In this document: piece by piece, positions 54,639 through 63,615 of the stretch
How the letters are laid out: the number at the start of each line of letters is the position of its first letter
Position numbering within the stretch: position 1 is the stretch's first letter
Assembly: GCF_030317105.1 (NCBI RefSeq)
Contig: NZ_JASZYG010000007.1
Location: forward strand, 1-64,000
Direction of reading: 5' to 3'
DNA: 64,000 bases
From: Variovorax brevis
GTDB taxonomy: Bacteria; Pseudomonadota; Gammaproteobacteria; Burkholderiales; Burkholderiaceae_C
Position numbers and translations under genes: made by a program
The notes under the pieces: model-generated
What the model saw: the letters and a program-made list of their open reading frames with translations, nothing else
Databases searched by the model: none
Told to the model about the DNA's origin: nothing

Positions 54639-56354
54639 ATGAACACGACTGTTGCTTCGAACCAGAGCTACGCCAGGGGCGCCACCGACGTCCCGCTCAT
54701 CGAGCAGACCATCGGCGACTTCTTCGACGACATGGCCGCACGGCATCCCGAGCGTGACGCGCTGGTCAGCCACCACGAAGGCAAGCGCTTCACCTACCGC
54801 GCCTTGCAGTCCGCTTCCAGCCAGCTTGCAAGCGCCCTGCTGGCCACGGGCTTGGCACCGGGCGACCGCGTCGGCATCTGGTCGCACAACAACGCGGCGT
54901 GGGTGCTGATGCAGATCGCCACGGCCAAGGCGGGCCTCATCCTGGTCAACATCAACCCGGCCTACCGCACGGCGGAGGTCGAATACGCGCTCAACAAGGT
55001 CGCGTGCAAGGCGCTGGTCACCATGTCGCGGTTCAAGACCAGCGACTATTTGGGCATGCTGCGCGAACTGGCGCCTGAATTGGCCGACGCGAAGCCGGGC
55101 GCGTTGAACTCGGCGCGCCTGCCGCACTTGAAGCGCGTCGTGTGGATCGACACGGAAGGTCAGGGCGCGGAGGAGCCGGGCATGCAGCGTTTTTCGGCGC
55201 TGCTCGCCAGTGGCAAGCCCGACGACTCGCGCGTGGCCGAAGTGCAGAAGACGCTGCGCGCCAACGACCCCATCAACATCCAGTTCACCAGCGGCACCAC
55301 GGGCTTTCCCAAAGGCGCCACGCTGACGCACCGCAACATCCTGAACAACGGCTTCTTCATCGGCGAGTGCATGAAGCTCACCCCTGAAGACCGGCTCTGC
55401 ATTCCCGTGCCGCTGTACCACTGCTTCGGCATGGTGCTGGGCAACCTGGCCTGCATCACGCATGGCTCGGCCATCGTGTATCCCAACGACGGATTCGATC
55501 CGCTCACGGTGCTCGAAACCGTGCAGTCGGAAAAGTGCACCGGCCTGCACGGCGTGCCGACGATGTTCATCGCCGAACTCGACCATCCGCGCTTCAAGGA
55601 ATTCGACTTGTCGACGCTGCGCACCGGCATCATGGCCGGATCGCCATGCCCGACCGAGGTGATGAAGCGTGTGGTCGAGCAGATGCATTTGAGCGAGATC
55701 ACCATCGCCTACGGCATGACGGAAACGAGCCCCGTGAGTTGCCAGAGCTCCACCGACACGCCACTGGTTAAGCGCGTGTCGACCGTCGGGCTGGTGCAGC
55801 CGCATATCGAGGTCAAGATCGTCGACCCCGAAACGGGCGAGATCGTGCCCCGCGGCACGTCGGGCGAGTTCTGCACGCGCGGCTATTGCGTGATGCACGG
55901 CTACTGGGAAGACGAAGCCAAGACGCGCGAAGCCATCGACGCCGACCAATGGATGCACACCGGCGACCTCGCGACGATGGACGCCGAGGGCTACGTCAAC
56001 ATCGTCGGCCGCATCAAGGACATGGTGATTCGCGGCGGCGAGAACATCTATCCGCGCGAGATCGAGGAATTCCTGTACCGCCACCCGAAGGTGCAGGACG
56101 TGCAGGTCGTCGGCGTGCCCGACAAGAAGTATGGCGAAGAGCTGTGCGCGTGGATCATCGTCAAGCGCGACCACAGCGCGACGGAAGACGACATCCGTGA
56201 GTTCTGCAAGGGCCAGATCGCGCACTACAAGGTGCCGAAATACATCCAGTTCGTCACCGAGTTTCCGATGACGGTGACCGGCAAGATCCAGAAGTTCAAG
56301 ATTCGCGATGCGATGAAGGAGCAGTTGGGCTTGAACGAGGAAAAGACCGCATGA
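54639..56354 (+). CDS. acyl-CoA synthetase (AMP-binding)
   Basis: A 571-residue ANL ligase: P-loop IQFTSGTTGFPKGATLTHRN, YGMTETSP, MHTGDLATMD, GRIKDMVIRGGENIYPREIE and the lysine motif TVTGKIQKFKI. It resembles ACSF2/medium-chain ligases seen inside liu clusters, where it may activate isovalerate or acetoacetate (inference). ATG 54639 follows CAGGAGA. Distinct from the FadD-like enzyme at 6977. Confidence 0.9.
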   Translation: MNTTVASNQSYARGATDVPLIEQTIGDFFDDMAARHPERDALVSHHEGKRFTYRALQSASSQLASALLATGLAPGDRVGIWSHNNAAWVLMQIATAKAGLILVNINPAYRTAEVEYALNKVACKALVTMSRFKTSDYLGMLRELAPELADAKPGALNSARLPHLKRVVWIDTEGQGAEEPGMQRFSALLASGKPDDSRVAEVQKTLRANDPINIQFTSGTTGFPKGATLTHRNILNNGFFIGECMKLTPEDRLCIPVPLYHCFGMVLGNLACITHGSAIVYPNDGFDPLTVLETVQSEKCTGLHGVPTMFIAELDHPRFKEFDLSTLRTGIMAGSPCPTEVMKRVVEQMHLSEITIAYGMTETSPVSCQSSTDTPLVKRVSTVGLVQPHIEVKIVDPETGEIVPRGTSGEFCTRGYCVMHGYWEDEAKTREAIDADQWMHTGDLATMDAEGYVNIVGRIKDMVIRGGENIYPREIEEFLYRHPKVQDVQVVGVPDKKYGEELCAWIIVKRDHSATEDDIREFCKGQIAHYKVPKYIQFVTEFPMTVTGKIQKFKIRDAMKEQLGLNEEKTA

Positions 56355-56402
56355 GCTGCGCTTCTTCAATGTCCTCATCTTGTCCCCTCTCTCCTTCTTG
56401 TT

Positions 56403-56510
56403 CCCTCTCCCTCCGGGAGAGGGCCAGGGTGAGGGCTCCGGGCCTTCGCAAGCGTACTGCCTTCACCACCGCCCATGCCCTCACCCCAACCCTCTCCCGG
56501 AGGGAGAGGG
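56403..56510. repeat. REP-like inverted doublet
   Basis: Two 34-nt units, 56403-56436 and 56477-56510, are inverted copies differing at three positions (ccctctccctccgggagagg... and its complement), 40 nt apart. They could form a large hairpin in the transcript. Located between the synthetase and carboxylase beta genes. Confidence 0.8.
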
Positions 56511-56555
56511 AGGAAGACACACGCCTCCCCAATGGGTGAAGCAGGAACACAAACA

Positions 56556-58169
56556 ATGAGCAAACTCGAAACCAAACTCAACGCCCGCTCTGCCGACTTC
56601 CAGTCCAACGCCACCGCCATGCGCGCGCTGGTCGACGACCTGCACGCGCAGTTCGCCAAGACCGAGGCCGGCGGCGGCGAGGCCGCACGCGCCAAGCACA
56701 CCGCCCGCGGCAAGCTGCTGCCACGCGACCGCGTCGCGCAACTGTTGGATCCCGGCACGCCCTTCCTCGAACTCTCGCCCCTTGCCGCCCACGGCATGTA
56801 CAAGAACGATGCCCCTGGCGCAGGCCTCATCGCCGGGATCGGCCGCGTGAGCGGCGTCGACTGCATGATCGTCTGCAACGACGCGACCGTGAAAGGCGGC
56901 ACCTACTACCCGATGACGGTCAAGAAGCACCTGCGCGCCCAGGAAGTGGCCGAGCAGAACCGCCTGCCGTGCATCTACCTCGTCGATTCCGGCGGCGCCA
57001 ACCTGCCGAACCAGGACGAAGTGTTCCCCGACCGCGACCACTTCGGCCGCATCTTCTACAACCAGGCCAACATGAGCGCGCAGGGCATCGCGCAGATCGC
57101 GGTGGTCATGGGATCCTGCACCGCCGGCGGCGCGTATGTGCCCGCGATGAGCGACGAATCGATCATCGTGAAGAACCAGGGCACCATCTTCCTGGGCGGC
57201 CCGCCATTGGTGAAGGCTGCGACCGGCGAAGTCGTCACGGCCGAAGACCTGGGCGGTGGCGACGTGCACACCCGCCTGTCGGGCGTGGCCGACCACTTGG
57301 CGCAGAACGACCTGCACGCGCTGGCGCTGGCGCGCGCATCGGTGGTCAACCTCAATGCATCGGCCGCGACGAAGAAGACGGCAACCGACCACACGCCGCA
57401 GCAACCCGCTTACCCGGCCGAGGAACTCTACGGCGTGATCCCCACCGACACACGCAAGCCCTTCGACGTGCGGGAGATCATCGCGCGCATCGTCGATGGC
57501 AGCGAGTTCCACGAGTTCAAGTCGCGCTTCGGCACCACGCTGATCTGCGGCTTCGCGCACATCGAAGGCATGCCGATCGGCATCGTCGCGAACAACGGCA
57601 TTTTGTTCAGCGAATCGGCGCAGAAGGGCGCGCACTTCATCGAGCTGTGCTGCCAGCGCAAGATCCCCCTGGTGTTCCTGCAGAACATCACCGGCTTCAT
57701 GGTCGGACGCAAGTACGAGAACGAAGGCATCGCACGCCACGGCGCCAAGATGGTGACGGCGGTCGCCACGGCCAACGTGCCGAAGTTCACCATCATCATC
57801 GGCGGCAGCTTCGGCGCAGGAAACTACGGCATGTGCGGTCGCGCGTATTCGCCGCGCTTCCTGTGGATGTGGCCGAACGCGCGCATCAGCGTCATGGGCG
57901 GCGAGCAGGCGGCGAGCGTGCTGGCCACTGTCAAGCGCGACGGCATCGAGGCCAAGGGCGGCCAGTGGAGTGCCGACGAAGAAGAGGCATTCAAGAAGCC
58001 GATCCGCGACCAGTACGAAGTGCAAGGCCATCCGTACTACGCGACGGCGCGCCTGTGGGACGACGGCATCATCGATCCGGCCGACACGCGCCGCGTGCTG
58101 GCGCTGGGCTTGGCGGCCACGCGCAACGCGCCGGTGCCCGAGCCGAAGTTCGGCATCTTCCGCATGTAA
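56556..58169 (+). CDS. liuB: 3-methylcrotonyl-CoA carboxylase, beta (carboxyltransferase) subunit
   Basis: A 537-residue carboxyltransferase that moves the carboxyl group from biotin to 3-methylcrotonyl-CoA. Signature segments: MIVCNDATVKGGTYYPMTVK, VDSGGANLPNQDEVFPDRDH, FYNQANMSAQGIAQIAVVMG, SCTAGGAYVPAMSDE, and FLQNITGFMVGRKYENEGIA. Length is typical. ATG 56556; an ATG 24 bases upstream (MGEAGTQT) is also possible. Acts with the alpha subunit at 60292. Confidence 0.95.
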   Translation: MSKLETKLNARSADFQSNATAMRALVDDLHAQFAKTEAGGGEAARAKHTARGKLLPRDRVAQLLDPGTPFLELSPLAAHGMYKNDAPGAGLIAGIGRVSGVDCMIVCNDATVKGGTYYPMTVKKHLRAQEVAEQNRLPCIYLVDSGGANLPNQDEVFPDRDHFGRIFYNQANMSAQGIAQIAVVMGSCTAGGAYVPAMSDESIIVKNQGTIFLGGPPLVKAATGEVVTAEDLGGGDVHTRLSGVADHLAQNDLHALALARASVVNLNASAATKKTATDHTPQQPAYPAEELYGVIPTDTRKPFDVREIIARIVDGSEFHEFKSRFGTTLICGFAHIEGMPIGIVANNGILFSESAQKGAHFIELCCQRKIPLVFLQNITGFMVGRKYENEGIARHGAKMVTAVATANVPKFTIIIGGSFGAGNYGMCGRAYSPRFLWMWPNARISVMGGEQAASVLATVKRDGIEAKGGQWSADEEEAFKKPIRDQYEVQGHPYYATARLWDDGIIDPADTRRVLALGLAATRNAPVPEPKFGIFRM

Positions 58170-58188
58170 CGGCAAGGGCAGGCTTCCA

Positions 58189-58701
58189 ATGCAATTCGGG
58201 CAGTACTTCGCCGGGCTCTCACGCTACCACGCGTGGGCGACGGCACGTCTGCTGGATGCCAACCTGTCCTCGCTCACGGACGAGCAGTGGCATCGGCACT
58301 GCGGCCTGTTCTTCGGCTCGATCCACGGCACCGTCAACCACCTGCTGGTGACGGACAACATCTGGTACGCGCGCTTTGCCGAGAACCATTCGCTGCGCAT
58401 GGCGCTCGACACCGAACTGCATCGCGAGCGGGCATCGGTGGTCGATGCGCTGACGTCGGCGGTGCAACGCTGGTCGCCATGGATCGCCACGCTCGACCCA
58501 ACGCGCTTCGACGGCGACCTGCACTACACCCGAAACAACGGCGAGACGGTACAGATTCCATTTGCGCCCGCGCTCGGCCATGTCTTCAACCACGCGACCC
58601 ATCACCGCGGCCAGATCTCGGCCGCGCTCACGGCGATGGGCCGCCCGGGCCCGGAACTCGACTGGGTCTATCTCCTGCAACAAGAGGCACGTTCTGCATG
58701 A
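58189..58701 (+). CDS. DinB-family protein
   Basis: A 170-residue four-helix-bundle protein with the DinB metal-binding histidines (GTVNHLLVTDNIW, FNHATHHRGQ). Family members are thiol-transferase-like or uncharacterised. Its role in this cluster is unknown. Its TGA overlaps the hydratase start (ATGA). Confidence 0.87.
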   Translation: MQFGQYFAGLSRYHAWATARLLDANLSSLTDEQWHRHCGLFFGSIHGTVNHLLVTDNIWYARFAENHSLRMALDTELHRERASVVDALTSAVQRWSPWIATLDPTRFDGDLHYTRNNGETVQIPFAPALGHVFNHATHHRGQISAALTAMGRPGPELDWVYLLQQEARSA

Positions 58702-59495
58702 CTGATCAATTCACCACTCTCGAAGTGCAAGTCGATGGGCCGGTGGCCCGGATCTGGCTCAACCGTCCCGACCTGCGCAATGCCTTTGACGACGTCGTCA
58801 TCGGCGAGTTGAGCGCGGTCTTCACCGCGGTCACGGCCATGCCCTCGGTGCGGGTGATCGTTCTGGGCGCGCGCGGTCCTGCCTTCTGCGCAGGCGCGAA
58901 CCTCAACTGGATGCGACGCGCCGCCGACTTCACGCGCGAGCAAAACACAACGGATGCGGCTGGGCTTGCGGTCATGCTGCGCGCCATCCACGAAAGCGCC
59001 AAGCCGGTCATCGCGCGCATCCAGGGCGATGTGTATGCGGGCGGCATGGGTCTGGTCGCCGCCTGCGACATGGCCGTGAGCGTCGACACCGCCTGGTACT
59101 GCCTGAGCGAAGTCAAGATCGGCCTCATTCCCGCGACCATCAGCCCCTATGTGCTGCGCGCGATGGGCGAGCGTGCGGCGCAGCGCTACTTCCTGACGGC
59201 CGAGCGCTTCACGGCGGCCGAGGCGCATCGCATCGGCTTCATCCACGAAGTGGTGGCAGCGGACGCGCTCGACGCCAAAGTCGATGAACTGGTCAAGGCG
59301 CTGTGCAACGCAAGCCCTGCGGCCGTGCGTGCCTGCAAGAAGCTGATCGCGGACGTGGCCGGGCGCGAGATCGATGACGCGCTCGTGGCACAAACCGTGC
59401 GGGGCATTGCCGACATCCGCGCCAGCGAGGAAGGCCGTGAAGGCGTGCAGGCCTTCCTGCAAAAGCGCAAGCCCAGCTGGTTGCTCGGCTCCTGA
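58698..59495 (+). CDS. liuC: methylglutaconyl-CoA hydratase (enoyl-CoA hydratase family)
   Basis: A 265-residue crotonase-fold protein. Oxyanion-hole segments are ARGPAFCAGANLNWMRRAAD and IQGDVYAGGMGLVAACDMAV, with SEVKIGLIPATISPYVLRAM after. The NWMR segment and the cluster setting favour 3-methylglutaconyl-CoA hydratase, the step after the carboxylase. ATG 58698 is coupled to DinB. Confidence 0.88.
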   Translation: MTDQFTTLEVQVDGPVARIWLNRPDLRNAFDDVVIGELSAVFTAVTAMPSVRVIVLGARGPAFCAGANLNWMRRAADFTREQNTTDAAGLAVMLRAIHESAKPVIARIQGDVYAGGMGLVAACDMAVSVDTAWYCLSEVKIGLIPATISPYVLRAMGERAAQRYFLTAERFTAAEAHRIGFIHEVVAADALDAKVDELVKALCNASPAAVRACKKLIADVAGREIDDALVAQTVRGIADIRASEEGREGVQAFLQKRKPSWLLGS

Positions 59496-59508
59496 TCAAA
59501 GGCCCGCC

Positions 59509-60168
59509 ATGAACGCACTCGACACCCCTCAATTGCTCGCACTCGCCGGTGCGCTGGGCTGGGCGAGCGGCGTTCGTCTCTATCTCGTGGTGCTGCTCAC
59601 GGGCCTGGCGGGCTACCTCGGCTGGATCCAGTTGCCCGCTGGCCTGCATCTGCTCGCGCATCCGGTGGTGCTGGCGGCCAGTGGCTTCATGGTTTTTGTC
59701 GAGTTCTTTGCCGACAAGATTCCGGGACTCGACTCGCTGTGGGACATGGTGCACACGGTGATTCGCGTGCCCGCCGGTGCGGCGCTTGCTGCTGCCGTGT
59801 TCGGCGCTGACAACGGCGTGATGGCGGTCGTTGCCGGCTTGCTCGGCGGCGGCTTCGCAGCCACGGCGCACGCGGCCAAGGCCACGACGCGCGCCGCCAT
59901 CAACACCTCGCCCGAGCCCTTTACCAACGTCGGCGCTTCGCTGGTCGAAGACAGCATGGTGCCCGCCGGCCTGTGGCTTGCCATCGCGCATCCGCTGGTG
60001 TTCGGCATCGTGCTGGTGGCGGTGCTGGTGCTGAGCGTGTGGCTCATTCACAAGAGCTGGCGCTTTCTCAAATCGTTGTTCGCCCGCGTGGCGCGCATAT
60101 TCAGCGGACGGCCCGACCCCGGTGTGACGTCGGCGTTCCAGATCAAGAAAAACTCCTCCGGAGATTGA
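59509..60168 (+). CDS. DUF4126-domain membrane protein
   Basis: A 219-residue protein with about five hydrophobic helices and Gly/Ala-rich repeats; GWASGVRLYLVVLLTGLAGY, VEFFADKIPGLDSLWDMVHT and GFAATAHAAKATTRAAINTS match DUF4126. Role unknown, though it regularly accompanies liu genes in this bacterial group as I recall. Confidence 0.83.
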   Translation: MNALDTPQLLALAGALGWASGVRLYLVVLLTGLAGYLGWIQLPAGLHLLAHPVVLAASGFMVFVEFFADKIPGLDSLWDMVHTVIRVPAGAALAAAVFGADNGVMAVVAGLLGGGFAATAHAAKATTRAAINTSPEPFTNVGASLVEDSMVPAGLWLAIAHPLVFGIVLVAVLVLSVWLIHKSWRFLKSLFARVARIFSGRPDPGVTSAFQIKKNSSGD

Positions 60169-60173
60169 CCCTC

Positions 60174-60302
60174 ATGTTCAAGAAGATCCTTATTGCCAAC
60201 CGCGGAGACCAGCCGCAGAGCGGCGCAGCGGCGAAGCCACATTGCCTGGCACGCGCAGCGTGCGAAGGCGATTTCACCGCGGAGACGCACCATGTTCAAT
60301 AA
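60174..60302 (+). other. short ORF from a duplicated liuD 5' end
   Basis: ATG 60174 starts a 42-codon frame (MFKKILIANRGD...THHVQ) whose first 32 bases match the true liuD start at 60292 with two differences. The frame then leaves liuD sequence and ends at TAA 60300-60302, overlapping the liuD start codon. GGAG lies 11 bases upstream. It is either a remnant of the ancestral start or a leader peptide affecting liuD translation. Confidence 0.6.
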
Positions 60303-60334
60303 GATCCTCATTGCCAACCGCGGTGAAATCGCCT
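60266..60334 (+). promoter_or_regulatory. hairpin enclosing the liuD start codon
   Basis: aggcgatttcaccgcgg (60266-60282) is perfectly complementary to ccgcggtgaaatcgcct (60318-60334), a 17-bp stem with a 35-nt loop. The loop holds most of the ribosome-binding site region and ATG 60292, so the structure could limit liuD translation unless opened by ribosomes translating the upstream ORF. Confidence 0.5.
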
Positions 60335-62286
60335 GCCGGGTTGCAGCGACTGCGCGCCGCATGGCCGTCCAGACCGTCGCTGTGTATTCTGACGCCGATG
60401 CACACGCCAACCACGTGCGCGCTTGCGACGAAGCCGTCTACCTCGGCGGCAGTGCGCCCAAGGACAGCTACCTGCGCTGGGAAAAAATCCTCGAAGCCGC
60501 CAAGGCGACCGGCGCACAAGCCATCCATCCGGGCTACGGCTTCCTCAGCGAGAACGAAGAGTTCGCGCAGGCCTGCGCCGACGCCGGCCTGGTCTTCATC
60601 GGCCCGCCGCCTTCCGCCATCAAGGACATGGGCCTGAAAGCCGAATCCAAGCAATTGATGGAGAAGGCCGAGGTTCCGCTGGTGCCCGGCTATCACGGCA
60701 GCGACCAGAACCCGGCACTGCTGCAGCGCGAGGCCGACCGCATCGGCTACCCGGTGCTCATCAAGGCCAGCGCGGGCGGTGGCGGGAAGGGCATGCGCGC
60801 GGTCGACAAGGCGGAAGACTTCGCAGCGGCTTTGGCATCGTGCCAGCGCGAGGCCATCAACAGCTTTGGCGATGACGCGGTGCTCATCGAGAAATACGTG
60901 CAGCGCCCGCGCCACATCGAGATTCAGGTGTTCGGCGACACGCACGGCAACTACGTCTACCTCTTCGAGCGCGATTGCTCCGTGCAGCGCCGCCACCAGA
61001 AGGTGCTGGAAGAAGCGCCCGCGCCCGGCATGACCGAGGCAATGCGCAAGCAGATGGGCGAGGCGGCTGTTGCTGCGGCACGCGCAGTGAAGTACGTGGG
61101 CGCGGGCACCGTCGAGTTCATCGTCGAGCAGCGCGAAGGCGGCGAGATGAACTTCTTCTTCATGGAGATGAACACGCGCCTGCAGGTGGAGCACCCGGTG
61201 ACGGAAGCGATCACCGGGCTTGATCTCGTTGAATGGCAATTGCGCGTGGCGTCGGGCGAGACGCTGCCACTCAAGCAGGAAGAACTGAAGATCCACGGCC
61301 ACGCCATCGAAGCGCGCATCTGCGCCGAGAACCCCGACAACGGCTTTTTGCCCGCCACCGGCACCTTGCACGTCTACCGCAAGCCACAGGCCAGCGCCTT
61401 TGAACGCAGCCCCGTTCGCATCGACGACGGCGTGCGCGAAGGCGGCGTGATCTCGCCTTTCTACGACTCGATGATCGCCAAGCTCATCGTGCATGGCAGC
61501 ACGCGCGCCGAGGCGCTGGCCCGGCTCGATGCGGCGCTGGCGCAGACGCACATCGTCGGCCTGTCGACGAATGTGCAGTTCCTTCGCAAGGTGCTGCACA
61601 CCGATTCCTTCGCCAAGGCGAACCTCGACACGGCGCTCATCGAGCGCGAGAAGGCGGTGCTCTTCAACCAGGAGCCGATCGGCTTCGCGCTCGCTGCGGC
61701 AGCCGCCATCGCCAACACGCTGCTGAGCGAAGGCACGCAGGCCAGCGCCGACCCCTTCGACCGCCGCGACGGCTGGCGCACGCATGGCGTGACGGTGCGG
61801 CCCTTCGAGTTCGAGTTCAACGGCGAGAAGCAATCGGCCGAACTGCGCTACCTGCACGACGGCGCGCTGGTGCTGCAGGCCGGCGACAGCGGCGGGCCAC
61901 TGGTGATTGGCCGGCTGCCCGATGGCGACACCGAGGTCGGTTTCAACGGGCGCCGCTACACCTTCCGCATCTACGAGCAAGGCGGTGTCACCAACGTGTT
62001 CGGCTCGCAAGGCGCCACCCGCATCACGACCATCGACCGCCTCGCGCACGCGGGCGACACGCAAGCCGAGGGCGGTCGGCTCACGGCGCCGATGCCGGGC
62101 AAGGTCGTGTCCTTTGCTGTCAAGGCAGGCGACAAGGTCACCCGCGGCCAGCCGCTGGCCGTGATGGAGGCGATGAAGATGGAGCACACCATTGCCGCTC
62201 CGGCGGACGGCACGGTGCAGGAACTGCTCTACGCTCCGGGCGACCAGGTGGCGGAGGGCGCAGAACTGCTGAAAATTGCGGCCTGA
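60292..62286 (+). CDS. liuD: 3-methylcrotonyl-CoA carboxylase, alpha (biotin-containing) subunit
   Basis: A 664-residue subunit: biotin carboxylase domain (ANRGEIACRVAATARR, HPGYGFLSENEEFA, ATP-grasp loop IKASAGGGGKGMR, MNTRLQVEHPVTEAITG), a middle domain, and a C-terminal biotinyl domain with the biotin-accepting Lys in VMEAMKMEH near residue 630. It carboxylates biotin for transfer by LiuB. ATG 60292 follows GGAGA by six bases. The start region is partly duplicated upstream (60174-60205). Confidence 0.95.
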   Translation: MFNKILIANRGEIACRVAATARRMAVQTVAVYSDADAHANHVRACDEAVYLGGSAPKDSYLRWEKILEAAKATGAQAIHPGYGFLSENEEFAQACADAGLVFIGPPPSAIKDMGLKAESKQLMEKAEVPLVPGYHGSDQNPALLQREADRIGYPVLIKASAGGGGKGMRAVDKAEDFAAALASCQREAINSFGDDAVLIEKYVQRPRHIEIQVFGDTHGNYVYLFERDCSVQRRHQKVLEEAPAPGMTEAMRKQMGEAAVAAARAVKYVGAGTVEFIVEQREGGEMNFFFMEMNTRLQVEHPVTEAITGLDLVEWQLRVASGETLPLKQEELKIHGHAIEARICAENPDNGFLPATGTLHVYRKPQASAFERSPVRIDDGVREGGVISPFYDSMIAKLIVHGSTRAEALARLDAALAQTHIVGLSTNVQFLRKVLHTDSFAKANLDTALIEREKAVLFNQEPIGFALAAAAAIANTLLSEGTQASADPFDRRDGWRTHGVTVRPFEFEFNGEKQSAELRYLHDGALVLQAGDSGGPLVIGRLPDGDTEVGFNGRRYTFRIYEQGGVTNVFGSQGATRITTIDRLAHAGDTQAEGGRLTAPMPGKVVSFAVKAGDKVTRGQPLAVMEAMKMEHTIAAPADGTVQELLYAPGDQVAEGAELLKIAA

Positions 62287-62410
62287 AAGCCGGGAGAGCT
62301 CATCTGCCGCAAAATGCCGACTGCCGACAATTCCGGCTAAATGCAAACACTTGCGCAAGAAGCCTCCGCCCTCGAATGGTTCGAGGCGGCAAGCAATGAA
62401 AGCAGTCTTG

Positions 62411-63610
62411 ATGAGCAATGTCCCGTTCCTGGCGCGCGTAGTGCTGCGAAACTACAAGAGCATCGGCGCGTGTGATGTGCGCCTTGGCCCACTGACTTAT
62501 CTCGTTGGAGCCAACGGTTCTGGAAAGAGTAATTTCCTGGATGCGCTTCATCTTGTACGTGATGCATTGTCGACGTCACTCGACAATGCGTTGAATGAAC
62601 GCGGAGGCCTTACCGAGGTCCGTCGACGCTCTAGCGGACATCCGACACACTTCGGTGTTCGTCTCGAATTTGTACTGCCAGATAGAAGAACCGGCCACTA
62701 TGCCTTCAATATTGGCGCATTGCCCGGTCGTGGCTACGAAGTCCAGCGCGAAGAGTGTGTGATTGGAGGCGGCGTCGGTGGAGGCCCCTTTTATCGCGTT
62801 GAACGCGGCACGCTCCAGGCAAGCAGTGAAACTACTTTTCCTGCGGTTACTTCCGATCGACTGGCGCTGGTGAGCGTTTCGGGCCTCGCTGTGTTCCGTC
62901 CAGTCTTTGACGCGCTTACCGCCATGGGCTTCTACAACCTCAATCCAAAGCTGATGCGGGAGCCTCAAAAGCCGCAAGATGGTCGCATGCTCAGGCCCGC
63001 TGGCGAGAATGTAGTGAGTGTGATTGGTCATCTGGAGCGGGTTGCGCCGCAGAGCATGGTCACAATCCAGGAATACCTCCAGACAGTCGTCCCAACGGTG
63101 CAGGGCGTCGAGCGCAAGCAGATGGGCCCTTTGGAGACCTTGGAGTTCAGGCAAGACATGGCTGGATCCAAGCACCCCTGGCGATTCCCCGCGCAAAACA
63201 TGTCCGATGGCACTTTGCGTGCTCTGGGAGTCTTGACCGCGCTGTTTCAGGCCAATCGCGATCATGCGCCTCTGCTCATTGGCATCGAAGAGCCGGAGAC
63301 TGCGCTGCACCCGGCGGCAAGTGCCGCACTGCGAGAGGCATTGTTGAAGGCCTCGAGGGGCACGCAAGTCATTGTGACCAGCCACAGTCCAGATTTATTG
63401 GACGATCGGAGCATCAAGCCAGAGCATTTTTTGGCAGTTATTTCCGAAGGGGGCGAGACGAAGATCGGCTCGCTTGACCAAGCCTCCCTGTCGATGATGC
63501 AAAAACAACTCTTCTCAGCTGGCGAACTTCTACGGCTGAATCAGCTTGAACCGGATCGCGATGAGATCGATGCACAGGCCCAAAAGCAAGCGGAGCTATT
63601 CGGAAGTTGA
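62411..63610 (+). CDS. AAA-family ATPase, OLD/AAA15-like
   Basis: A 399-residue SMC/ABC-like ATPase. N-terminal VVLRNYKSIGACDVRLGPLT leads into Walker A VGANGSGKSN; C-terminal signature region NMSDGTLRALGVLTAL, Walker B LLIGIEEPETALHP and the switch histidine VTSHSPDLLD complete the site. Unlike full-length OLD nucleases there is no C-terminal TOPRIM domain; a TOPRIM-like protein is encoded by the next gene. ATG 62396 is an alternative start. AT content is clearly higher than in the liu genes, suggesting transfer. Probable DNA- or phage-related function. Confidence 0.85.
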   Translation: MSNVPFLARVVLRNYKSIGACDVRLGPLTYLVGANGSGKSNFLDALHLVRDALSTSLDNALNERGGLTEVRRRSSGHPTHFGVRLEFVLPDRRTGHYAFNIGALPGRGYEVQREECVIGGGVGGGPFYRVERGTLQASSETTFPAVTSDRLALVSVSGLAVFRPVFDALTAMGFYNLNPKLMREPQKPQDGRMLRPAGENVVSVIGHLERVAPQSMVTIQEYLQTVVPTVQGVERKQMGPLETLEFRQDMAGSKHPWRFPAQNMSDGTLRALGVLTALFQANRDHAPLLIGIEEPETALHPAASAALREALLKASRGTQVIVTSHSPDLLDDRSIKPEHFLAVISEGGETKIGSLDQASLSMMQKQLFSAGELLRLNQLEPDRDEIDAQAQKQAELFGS

Positions 63611-63615
63611 GCGCA

